From the NCBI GenBank assembly GCA_026874595.1, contig CM049321.1, positions 21,732,979 to 21,796,978 on the forward strand: a DNA stretch of 64,000 bases, given 5' to 3'. The DNA comes from Sipunculus nudus (Eukaryota > Annelida > Sipuncula > Golfingiida > Sipunculidae). Positions within the stretch are counted from its first letter, which is position 1, and each line of letters starts with the position of its first letter. The position numbers were made by a program, and so were the translations under genes. The notes beneath the pieces are model-generated. The model was not told the DNA's origin. It worked only from the letters and a program-made list of their open reading frames with translations, and searched no databases. Below are positions 45,001 through 57,100 of this stretch, piece by piece.

Positions 45001-48000
45001 GTACACTAATGGAAACAAGCTTGCACTTGGCATGATCAGTGGGGAAAAACTTACACGTAGCGAACACGTCTTCTTGTGCCTGTGATGCGCAACTTCAAGA
45101 ATTGAGATTTTTCAAGCCTCCAACCTACGTTTTATTCTGTGTTTATTCTTAATGTTCCGCTCCTTTGTTTGGAGAATCCTCGCATGCGAAAGATCGGATA
45201 TCTGGTCACGCAGTCCTGCTTTGGTGAACAAATACACGTGAGCTGTGCTTACTCACACGTATGACCATAACACCGTAGAAAACTGGAGAAATTATCTATG
45301 AATTGATTGAAGGATTGTCTTGGAAACACTTGTATTCACATAAATTGAAACAATAGCGTAAGACATTACATCTATTATTGCATATGTACACGTACCTTTA
45401 ACTAGCGGTGTCCTATGGAGATCTCTGTCCGTCCCTCCGCGAGTAACGCTATTTCGCACGCATTTCACATATGGAACACATTTAGATCTTTTTTAAAGTG
45501 ACAGGGGGGGGGGGGGGGGGGTGATTGGTGCCTATAATTGCTCCAGCTCTGTTGAATTACAGACCTGTCTGAATCCAATATGACCGCTATGGAGCACATT
45601 CGGTGATTTTCTTTCATGTGCATTATTTCGAAGAGAATACATTTTATCACTCTCAAGGGCTGCCATATTTAAGACTTGGCGATTTATGAGCCCCAATGAT
45701 ATCATTTTCATAAGATATTATTATTTCCCGGGTTTCGGTACATCGATAACTTTCGCAATAAAATTAATAGAAGGTGGAAAACCTGATAACATACCAACTG
45801 ACAATATCCAGTCAGTAGAAATATGCTGACAAATTCTTCAGAATTTCTTAGAATTTTACTAAGCCGAAAGTTCTCCGAAAAATTTCAAGAAATATATTTC
45901 CAGATATATGATTTTAAATTTCGCTGATTCACTGAAAGAACAGTCCTGTACCTCTGTTTATCAATAACTTAGTCACCAAAGGCTCAACCTGTTTAGGGCG
46001 TTAAGTTGTCCCCTTAAGTAATTAGCATCATTGATCAACACCTAAAGGTACCAAATGTCCCTTGCTGTTTTAACACATTGGTGCAAGCATTCACTGGACC
46101 AGAACTTAACAGCATTATCTGGGTCACGCATATATTATATGCTTAATGATTTAGCTGAAAATGTAAAATGATAAAGTATTATATATTACTTTGCTTTCTT
46201 TTACGGTCACTATTATATGCTATTTTGAGGAAGGGATGATCGCTGGACCCTAATGAATATAATTTTTCAAAATGATATCAATATTTCCAGAGTTTCAGTA
46301 CATCGATAATTGTCGGAATAAATTGGATAAAAATCGGTTCGAAAACCTGATAACATACTCCACAATTTGGGATGAAAATGGCCAGTCAGTAGAAATAACT
46401 GACATAGCTGAAAATATGAAATTACATAAAGTAATAAATATTATTTTGCTTTCTTTTACTGTTACTACGAAAGCTCCGTATTTAGCTCAGCTGATCGTTA
46501 TTCATCTTAGCTATACCGATGACCCTTTGTCCATCGTCCGTCCTTCTGTGTGTTACCGAGCGCCAAAAAAGTTAACCGCTGATCCTTGATATAATCATAC
46601 TTCCAAATATCATAAAAACTTAAAGGTATATAATTATACATATGCAATAACTAGGTATTATCACGCTATTGGTTCAAATTGTCTTGGTACAATATTATCC
46701 CAACAACCACTCTTGGTACACTGACATACTGTCTTCAGTTCATCAGTTTTATACCTTGTTGTGGTTCAATTGGTGAGTAAACCCAACCGTGGCTGCAATT
46801 ATTGCTTTTGTTATTGGTAAGAAGGTATTAGCCGTTAATGGTGCCATCTTTGTTGGACCACAGTTGAAATATTTTCACTTTCGTTGTTTTAACCCGTCAT
46901 CATGCACAGTATGGTAGAGGGTAAACATTAAAATCTTTGTTCTGTGTTTTTGTGTGGCCTAATTATCATTTTAACAGCTTTCTTATATTCCAGAATTCAG
47001 GCTAATAAGTAACATAAGGGGCACAGGAAGAGTGGAAATGAAACACACTGATGGTAAGTCTTTGATGAATCTTTAACTAAAATAAATCTTTAACTCTTTA
47101 CATGTAGACCCAGTTTTGGCTCTGTAGTATATACATAGATACAGTCCACGTACTACTTTCATATATCTATGACGGGCCGCATTTTAACGGTAGACGCAGT
47201 ATTTGTTCCAGATGAGTACTTCTGAAGCGGTGTGTTACATCATCACTGCCGTGAGTGTCCTAATGACCGGACCACAGGTTTCACAGGATTTTTCAGCCAG
47301 CGAGGTGCATGCATACATGTATAACAATTCAGCTGGGTGGGTCCGGATGTTAGAAGTGATGATGTCAAACATGCACATGGCTTGCCTAAACAATTACCAC
47401 AGCTCATCAGGACAGGCATCCAACACAGGATCAGATGTAATCAGTAAAAGTGCTGCGTCTACCGTTTGTATGCGCTCCGTCCGCTAGATAAATGAAGGCA
47501 GTGGCCTGTCGCTCCGGATATACTTCAGAGTCGCAACTGGGTCTGCTCTAATATAGAGAAGTAGAGACGAAAACGGAACGAGACGCAAAATCCTGTGCTT
47601 TTTTTGGTTATAATGGCATATTATTCCTATTCCTTGATTTTTTTAATTTTTTAATTATTTAATTTTTAATTTTTCAGGTGTGAGCCCGACTCAAAACCCG
47701 ACCTCCATTTCTCGTGATATATCCGTAATGATATGCGACTTTAATAAGGAATCTACAGTGTTCATGATCATATTATGATTTTTTTGGGTTATCTTATAAA
47801 ATTAGAGACTATTAAGACTATGGTGTATCTCTGTTTTTTGGAGAAACTGTTACTCTTTAGGATGGCATGGTGTTGCGTATTTATAGTTAAGAAGTAATTC
47901 CAATGATAACCTTTTGTTTAATGTTTAATCGTAAATATATTCTCCGAAAGTTTTCAATAAAGAACCAGTATATTTTAACTCTCTTTCATAAACTTTAGCT

Positions 48001-48124
48001 GAAACAGTTAAATAGTCTGAAATTCTCTGATATAAAATGCTACTATTTTAAGTTTTATCGGCTCTCAAATGTGTTGTAATGAAATCTCAGCAAAATAATT
48101 GGAATCTTTTAGATTATACCTTTG

Positions 48125-48162
<38 letters not shown>

Positions 48163-51100
48163 ATGTACATGTATATTTATATATGAATAATAGGTACGTG
48201 GGGCACAGTGTGCAACGACGGTTGGGGATGGCAAGAAGGAGAGGTCGCTTGTAAATCTTTAGGTAAGTGACAGTCCTTCTCTTATAAAACATAGTACCTC
48301 GGTCGTTCCCGTCAACAGTGCACCCCATCCGTGGTATGCTTCTGTGTCGAAAGGATATTTACAAGAAACAACTTATCATGTTGCCACACCAGCTTATGAA
48401 AATAGCGTTCAGTTTGAACTGCCATGATTGATATTTCAAATACAAGGTTTACTAGATGATAATAACTAATTGAGAAGAAAACCAAAAAAAAAAAAAAAAA
48501 AATTAAAAAAACGCACGTGATAGGTATAATTGATTTTTATGCAACTAGAGACTGCTTGCAAATTTGTATTTACTTGTATTACTAAAATAATGACCATAGT
48601 ATTTTGTGTAACAAGTACATCGGTGCTCAAAATGAAACCAGCAATCCACCCGCATCCAAGGTCGATTCGCCGTCGGAAGATTGTTGGCTGCGCAATGTTA
48701 CCGTTTTGATTCTGTTCGTTACATTGTTTTCGTATATCTCTGAGAGGATGAGATCCTTTGCATGTGTACATAATTTTAATAGATTATCCAAAATTCAGTC
48801 GATTTAATCCATTTTGAAAGAAAACGACCAATCATCGATTTACTCAATTAATCGGCACACTACTACCAAATATAAAAAGAACATTAATCATATGACTTTT
48901 TAATGTGCATGTTAGCTAATAGTGACACCACATATGTTATTCTATATTTGACTTATCCCCGGATCCGATGAGACAAAAAATATGTAAAACCATTCACATG
49001 ATAGTTAACTGTCCGATGTTTTTTTTTTACTTTTTTTTTCTTTATTTTGTTTGGAGGTTACCATCTGCATTTTTGTAAATGCTAACTTTACTACATATAT
49101 GTACATCTGCAGAAAGCCATTCCGGTTTCTGACTACGTGGCAGGGCAGTATCAGACGCTTCCTCTAATTTTATATCCTGGGTTTAACCAGGCCCGTTGAC
49201 TCCTGCACCTGCAGGCCCTTGGTGCGTAATCGTCCCCATTGCTGCGTCATACCATCGAGAAACCCTCGTTTGTGAGTGAAGCATGGCCGTTGGGCACAGC
49301 CTCCCCATCAAGCCTGCAGAGCGCTCACCCTGGGAGGGGCCAACCGTGAAAAATCTCACCGCCTCGGCTGAGTTAAGAACACACAATCTCCGGGCTTTGG
49401 GTCCGGTGCTCTGCCCCTGATCCACAGAAGCCGGTTTTATCTGTCCTATGATGACTAACGACTTTTTTAATCTTCAAGTCTATAAAGTATCAACATTAAA
49501 CGTTGATAAATAAAAAACAATATGGAGAGTATAGATATATTAATGTATGTCTATTTGAAACTGTGCTGTAAGTGTTGTTGTGATGTAATTACTTTCAAAA
49601 TAAAATGTATAACAATATCAACCTTGAACGGTTTTCCTAACTCTGGTCTTAACTGTGGCCTTTTTAGGCATGGCCTTTTTATGCATCTGCCATTTGCATT
49701 TGCTCTTCGTCCAATTTAACTGAGCGTCATGGCCGTTTAACCACCTGTTATTTTTACTAAAAAAATTAGCAATAGTCTTTTGTAACAATTTAAATTCTGC
49801 ACTACTTTAAATCACATTTGCATTTTCCATCCCAAATGAATACCAAGAAAATGGCAAAACATTTTCATGTTTGCAGTGACACTGAACATTCAACCAGTTC
49901 AATTCGGATTTAAATTTAAATTCAGGCAATTTAAATTTTTAAAATAGAACAAATTCTCTATATTACAATTTATTATAACTTTAACAGGTTACTATGGATA
50001 TATTGGACTATGGAAAGACGTCACCCCTGGCAGCGGCGAAGTCTTCCTGTCTACGTTGAAATGTGTTGGTAACGAGGAGCATCTTGCGAAATGTCCCCGG
50101 GACAAAGATATCGGCAACACGGATTGTGAGCACTCGGAGGATATCGGTATTGTGTGTCTGGATAAAGATGGAGGTAACTTGACATTTACACCTGTATAAA
50201 TAACATATACTGTATGCCCCTGATAATTTGCCACTCTGTGAGCACTCAGAGGATGAAGGTATTGTGTGCCTTGACAAAGACTGAGGTAACTTCATATTTA
50301 CACTTAGTTTAATAACATATTATGTATGCCCCCGGTAATTTGCCACTCTGAGGATGTCGGTGTTATGTGTTTAGACAGAGAATGGGGTTACGTTATATTT
50401 ATAACTGTATAAATAACATATACTGTATGCCCCTGATAATTTGCCACTCTGTGAGCACTAGGTCGGATGTGTGTGCCTAGATAAGGACGGAGGTAACTCT
50501 TAACATTTACACCTGTATAAATAACATATACTGTATACTGATTGCAGTCCCTTAGAATGCCTTTTTAAGATCGAGGATGTTACTGTTCATGAACAAGAAA
50601 CCAATAGTGTCACATTATCCTTAGCTCATCCTGTTACTCATTTCTTTTTATATTTACCAGTAGCTGGATGTAAAGAGTACATGCTGAGAGACTATGACTT
50701 GTATTAAAAGTAACTGGATATAAAGAATATATGCTGAGGGACTGTGACTTGTATTGACAGTTACTGGATGTAGAGAGTACATGCTGAGGGACTATGACCT
50801 GCAGAAGGAACAGTTCAGCAGCAGTTCCGGTTCAAACTTCGCTCACCTGATGATTGACTCAGCCGGAGGCTGGGAGGCCGGGGCAAAAGGCGAGCAGTGG
50901 GTTCAGGTAACTGAATGACCTCAGTACAAGTTACATACAGTATAAACCCTTTATTGTCCCCCGCTTCCTTGGAACGGTGGACATTGATTTTGGTTTGTCT
51001 GTCTGTCTGTCCGTCTGGCAGGTTTTCCTTTCCATGCGATAAATTTCCTGAATATTATCCAATTTCATTCAATTTGGGTCAGTGATTGCTCTCATGCATT

Positions 51101-54100
51101 CTTTGGTTTGGATTGGTTTTGGAGTGTCTGTCTGAAAATTTAAAATCTTCAGCTTCAATACAAAAAATAAAAAAAAATTATGTTCCCAATTCACAACCAA
51201 AAATATATGACGTGGAGAAAATAAAAATGAAAGCACAGCAACTATGATATGTGGAGCTATCTTTAAGTGAAAAAAAAAAATTAAATCATATTGATAGGGC
51301 AAGCATTTAGGACAATAAGAGGCGGAAGCGGAGGACATAAATTCCACGAATTTGCGTCTTCTGATCCGTTTGAGATGGAGCTTTCTTGGGCGGTTTAGCT
51401 TGAAACATGGAAGCTGCATTATGATGAGAGCATTTACATTTTCATACAGAACATTAATACAGTAAAACGTGGTTATCCGAACATCTAGAGAGAGTGCTCA
51501 GTGGAAAGCTAGGTTTCCGAATCAGGATAATTCCATCATTTGATCCCATACAGTAGATCACTATTTGTCCCTCGTACATCAATCTGACGATACGCACACC
51601 AAGAATCGTCTTACTTAATGTCTGATGATAGTCTGGGTAAATTTTCATGAAATTCTGAAATTAGTTATGGTGAACTGTTTTTTTACTTGACAAAATAATA
51701 TGCCGAATAATGAAGCAGTCTGCCTCAGTTTTCCTATTTATTTCTACTGTCTGTCATCTCAGTTTACCTGAATGTTCCAGGTTGACTTGATGTTCAGCCA
51801 CCTGGTGTCGGGAGTGAGAACTCAAGGACATAAAAATAAGGCGCAGTGGGTGAAAAAATTCCGTGTAGAAATCAGTCTGGACGGATCTGAGTATAAACAG
51901 CCTCAAGATTCAAACGGAAATGACATGGTATGTGATGCTACTCAATACTGTTTAACCTCATGTATAGCCCGTAGGGGATCTGGGACGACTGCAGTGTAAA
52001 AGCGCTGGGTGTGGAGTTACGCCGCTCCCGGCTCTTCTGCCATGTCCATTTTAATTTTATGATTATGACGCCAATTAGGAAAACAAACGACATTAACCCT
52101 CGTTAATGAGTACATAAAATTACTTTTTTGTTAAAAGGAATTTTCGACGAACATACCTATAGTGCGTAAAGATCGTCTGAAGTAATCGTGACCACAGTGG
52201 ATCCTCCGTTCGTATTCCACGTGCTCTTTGTTTACGCGGCCGGTGATCGATGCGCCACCTTGCGGTGGAACGAGAGTAACACCACTGAATTGTATTTCAG
52301 CTGACTCTGATTTGAACAAGATATAACCCACTGATATAAGCAAGAAAGGAACTGATACTGCCTGACCCAAGAAGAATACACTGCCTGACCCAAGAAGAAT
52401 ACACTGCCTGACCCAAGTTGAAACTGACCAGACATCTTTAGGCCCCAAATGTAATTAAAAAAAAAGATCGCGTTCAATGTCGAAAAATTGCAAATAGCCG
52501 AATAAAGTGCACATTGCCTACAATAAAAACGTGATAACCTTGTTTGTTTGACTGGCTGCACGAATGTGACCATAGCAGAACGATATCCCAGAAACAAATA
52601 ATTAAATGTAGAGATGAGAATTTCAGATATTTTGGTAATCCGGCAACATTTTGTATCACACTTTTGTTGGCAATCACCCAAGATTGACTTCGGACTTGCG
52701 GTATCCATGTGGCCTGACGTCAGATAGTACAAGCGCACCTGGGTAAACAGGCAGCCAAAGCAGCGAGTCGGGCTAAATTGAATACATTTCTACTCTTTCA
52801 TTTAGGACAGGAAGGTACTAATTTGTACCCTCACACTTAATGCTGTACGGTACACGTTCCGATTTATATACAAGGGCAAGAATGTACACATTTCTAACTT
52901 AACAGTAAGGGAAGGACAGTACCTTAAAAGTAAGGTCATGGAATGTACACATTTCCACACTAACAGTTAGTGATGGAAAGTACACGTTTGTACCCCAACA
53001 GTTAGGACAGGAGCGTACATATTTCCATACCAACTGTAAGGGCAGGAAAGAACACAATCCTACCTTTAGACAAGGAAGGTACAAATTTCCACCCTTACAG
53101 TTAAGGCAGGAAGAAATACATTTTCACCTTTAATGTTAAGAGAGGATGGTACACATTTTCGTCCTTATTGTGATGCGAGTAGGTACACATTTCTACGTTT
53201 ACTGTTAGGGCAAGAAGATACACCGTGGGAGGATGAGCGCTGTTGCATTTCAGTCCTTTCGGATATACAGTATGGACGCCAGTGCAGTGCTTTTCGAGCT
53301 CGTTCACGCGTAATTTCTCTCAAGAACATTTCAAATGATTTCCGGGAAAATTGACAACCATGAGACCTGTGCTACCCTAATCTGCCCAGTATCGGGCAGG
53401 GCTACGAATTATTTTATAGAAATAGAGCATCGCAGAAGCCTAGTGGGAGACATTTAGGATGCCGGTTATTTCTGGTTTCTGTTCTTTAATTTGAATGTTT
53501 ATTTCCAATAATGTATGACCCTATATACATTGCAACCGTTGAAAGTGGTCCAACATTTCGCGAAGAAATACTAAGAAGAAAGCGTTTTTTGTTCCACTTT
53601 ATTAGAATCAGATTGAATTTAAAAATTCAATACCGAATGCGAAAACTATGTTTCATTTTGTTAAATAATAATGCAATTATAGAATATATTTTGTTGTTAC
53701 CTGTTGTTACAGGTGTTTGTGGGCAATGTAGATCAGGATTCTATAAGGAGCAACTTCTGGGGGAGACCACTTCCAGGCAGATATGTCAAATTGGTGATCA
53801 TGGAATATGAGGGTCACCCGTCCCTAAGAATGGAGCTGCATGGTTGCCTTGGTAACAAATATTTTTTTGTAATATTATCTGTTTTATTCCTATGGTAAAT
53901 AATCAGTCTTTGGCAATGACTTAACAGAAAGCAAAACTGTAAATTTCAGAAAAAAATATGAAAAGAGTACCTATATTTTTTAATAAGTTGTCTTAATTTA
54001 ACATATTTTACGACACTGCCATTGACAAATTACCCTGCAGACATCTTTGAATGAATGTTTGTACAGTGAATCCCTGGCACATCAAAAAGACACGTGATTG

Positions 54101-57100
54101 GACGTTTTATAGCGGTATGTATATCATTTGATAATGCAAACTTCGGAAAACCAGATATCTAATAAACCAAATTCTGTATTGAGCATTATCTTAACACAGA
54201 AGTGTATGGACGGGGGTCTTCACAGTGTTATGCTTTTTGAAGATATCTTCAGGAACACGAACATTTCATTTTTAGTCAATAAAAGGCCGATTTGCATAAT
54301 GTTTATAGAAAGGGCCACAAAATATATTTCTGTATTCAAGGAATGAGTTTTAAGGTTGATATGTTAAAGGCTTTGGTTATAGAAACTTTCTTATGGATCT
54401 TCTTGGACTCATTCTTTAAAGAGTTAAAATGGTATGATATATAATTAATAATATCTTTTGTGATATATTATATATTGCTGAATATACATGTCTTGTATAT
54501 AATATAAAATGATGAGGATTATGTTAACATTTGACTAGAAAACGGATGAAACAAAGAGGTGTGAATACTAATGTAACATTTAATAGTGTAAAGTTATAAT
54601 TTACGTAGCGCGTGCCCGTTCCCTTTCAAATGTGTAAAATAACCTTAAAGAAATGGCGTTGAAGTTTAATACACAGGTTTCATGTATTTCATCGGAAATT
54701 AAAAAATGAAATCCCTCTACTGTACATAGTTATAAGCTTTAAACCAATTGTGCGCCTAAAAAACAGCAATGGGCAAGTATATAAGATGATCAGTATAATG
54801 AACATTTTATTGTAGAATTTATAGGATTGAGCTCCTGTCTACTGGCAGGCCGTGCTTTGCATCCTTTAGGTTTAAAATATGTACTTATGTACTTAAAGAG
54901 TGGTTGTAGGCAGGGCGAAAATGTTTGTTATTCTGTTCTTGTAGACAGGTTGTAGGCAGGGTCAAAATATCTGTACTTCTGTTCTTGTAGGCAGGTTGTA
55001 GGCAGGGTAAAAATGTTTGTACTTTTGATCTTGTAGACAGGTTGTAGGCAGGGTAAAAATGTTTGTACTTTTGATCTTGTAGACAGGTTGTAGGCAGGAT
55101 CAAAATGATTGTACTTCTGTTCTTGTAGACAGGTTGTAGGCAGGGTAAAAATGTTTGTACTTTTGATCTTGTAGACAGGTTGTAGGCAGGGTCAAAATAA
55201 TTGTACTTCTGTTATTGTAGACAGGTTGTAGGCAGGGTAAAAATGTTTGTACTTTTGATCTTGTAGACAGGTTGTAGGCAGGGTAAAAATGTTTGTACTT
55301 TTGTTCTTGTAGACAATTGTAGGCAGGGTAAAATGTTTGTACTTTTGTTCTTGTAGACAGGTTGTAGACAGGGTCAATATGTTTGTACTTTTATTCTTGT
55401 AGACAGGTTGTAGGCAGGGTAAAAATGTTTGTACTTCTGTTCTTGTAGACAGGTTGTAGGCAGGGTCAATATGTTTGTACTTTTGATCTTGTAGACAGGT
55501 TGTAGGCAGGGTAAAAATGTTTCTACTTTTGTTCTTGTAGACAGGTTGTAGGCAGGGTAAAAATGTTTGTACTTTTGATCTTGTAGACAGGTTGTAGGCA
55601 GGGTCAAAATGATTGTACTTCTGTTCTTGTAGACAGGTTGTAGGCAGGGTAAAAATGTTTGTACTTTTGATCTTGTAGACAGGTTGTCGGCAGGGTAAAA
55701 ATGTTTGTACTTTTGATCTTGTAGACAGGTTGTAGGCAGGGTCAAAATGATTGTACTTCTGTTCTTGTAGACAGGTTGTAGGCAGGGTAAAAATGTTTGT
55801 ACTTTTGATCTTGTAGACAGGTTGTAGGCAGGGTAAAAATGATTGTACTTCTGTTCTTGTAGACTGGTTGTAGGCAGGGTAAAAATGTTTGTACTTTTGA
55901 TCTTGTAGACAGGTTGTAGGCAGGTTAAAAATGTTTGTACTTTTGTTCTTGTAGACAGGTTGTAGGCAGGGTCAAAATGTTTGTACTTTTGTTCTTGTAG
56001 ACAATTGTAGGCAGGGTAAAATGTTTGTACTTTTGTTCTTGTAGACAGGTTGTAGACAGGGTCAATATGTTTGTACTTTTATTCTTGTAGACAGGTTGTA
56101 GGCAGGGTAAAAATGTTTGTACTTCTGTTCTTGTAGACAGGTTGTAGGCAGGGTAAAAATGTTTGTACTTTTGATCTTGTAGACAGGTTGTAGGCAGGGT
56201 AAAAATGTTTGTTCTTTTGATCTTGTAGACAGGTTGTAGACAGGGTCAATATGTTTGTACTTTTATTCTTGTAGACAGATTGTAGGCAGGGTAAAAATGT
56301 TTGTACTTTTGTTCTTGTAGACAGGTTGTAGGCAGGGTAAAAATGTTTGTACTTCTGTTCTTGTAGACAGGTTGTAGGCAGGGTAAAAATGTTTGTACTT
56401 CTGTTCTTGTAGACAGGTTGTAGGCAGGGTAAAAATGTTTGTACTTCTGTTCTTGTAGACAGGTTGTAGGCAGGGTAAAAATGTTTGTACTTCTGTTCTT
56501 GTAGACAGGTTGTAGGCAGGGTAAAAATGTTTGTACTTTTGATCTTGTAGACAGGTTGTAGGCAGGGTAAAAATGTTTGTACTTCTGTTCTTGTAGACAG
56601 GTTGTAGGCAGGGTAAAAATGTTTGTACTTCTGTTCTTGTAGACAGGTTGTAGGCAGGGTAAAAATGTTTGTACTTTTGATCTTGTAGACAGGTTGTAGG
56701 CAGGGTAAAAATGTTTGTACTTTTATTCTTGTAGACAGGTTGTAGGCAGAGTAAAAATGTTTGTACTTTTGTTCTTGTAGACAGGTTGTAGGCAAGGTAA
56801 AAATGTTTGTACTTTTATTCTTGTAGACAGGTTGTAGGCAGGGTAAAAATGTTTGTACTTCTGTTCTTGTAGACAGGTTGTAGGCAGGGTAAAAATGTTT
56901 GTACTTTTGATCTTGTAGACAGGTTGTAGGCAGATTAAAATTATTGTACTTCTGTTCTTGTAGACAGGTTGTAGGCAGGGTAAAAATGTTTGTTATTTTG
57001 ATCTTGTAGACAGGTTGTAGACAGGGTCAATATGTTTGTACTTTTATTCTTGTAGACAGGTTGTAGGCAGAGTAAAAATGTTTGTACTTTTGTTCTTGTA

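Noticed and set aside
47203-47487. 94-residue plus-strand open frame in intron 8
   Set aside because: Would interrupt the SRCR domain between exons 8 and 9, which join in phase; no domain recognised.
51460-51660. Second Tigger-like element starting CAGTAAAACGTGGTTATCCG
   Set aside because: Only one terminus seen; no matching opposite end, so not listed as an element of its own.
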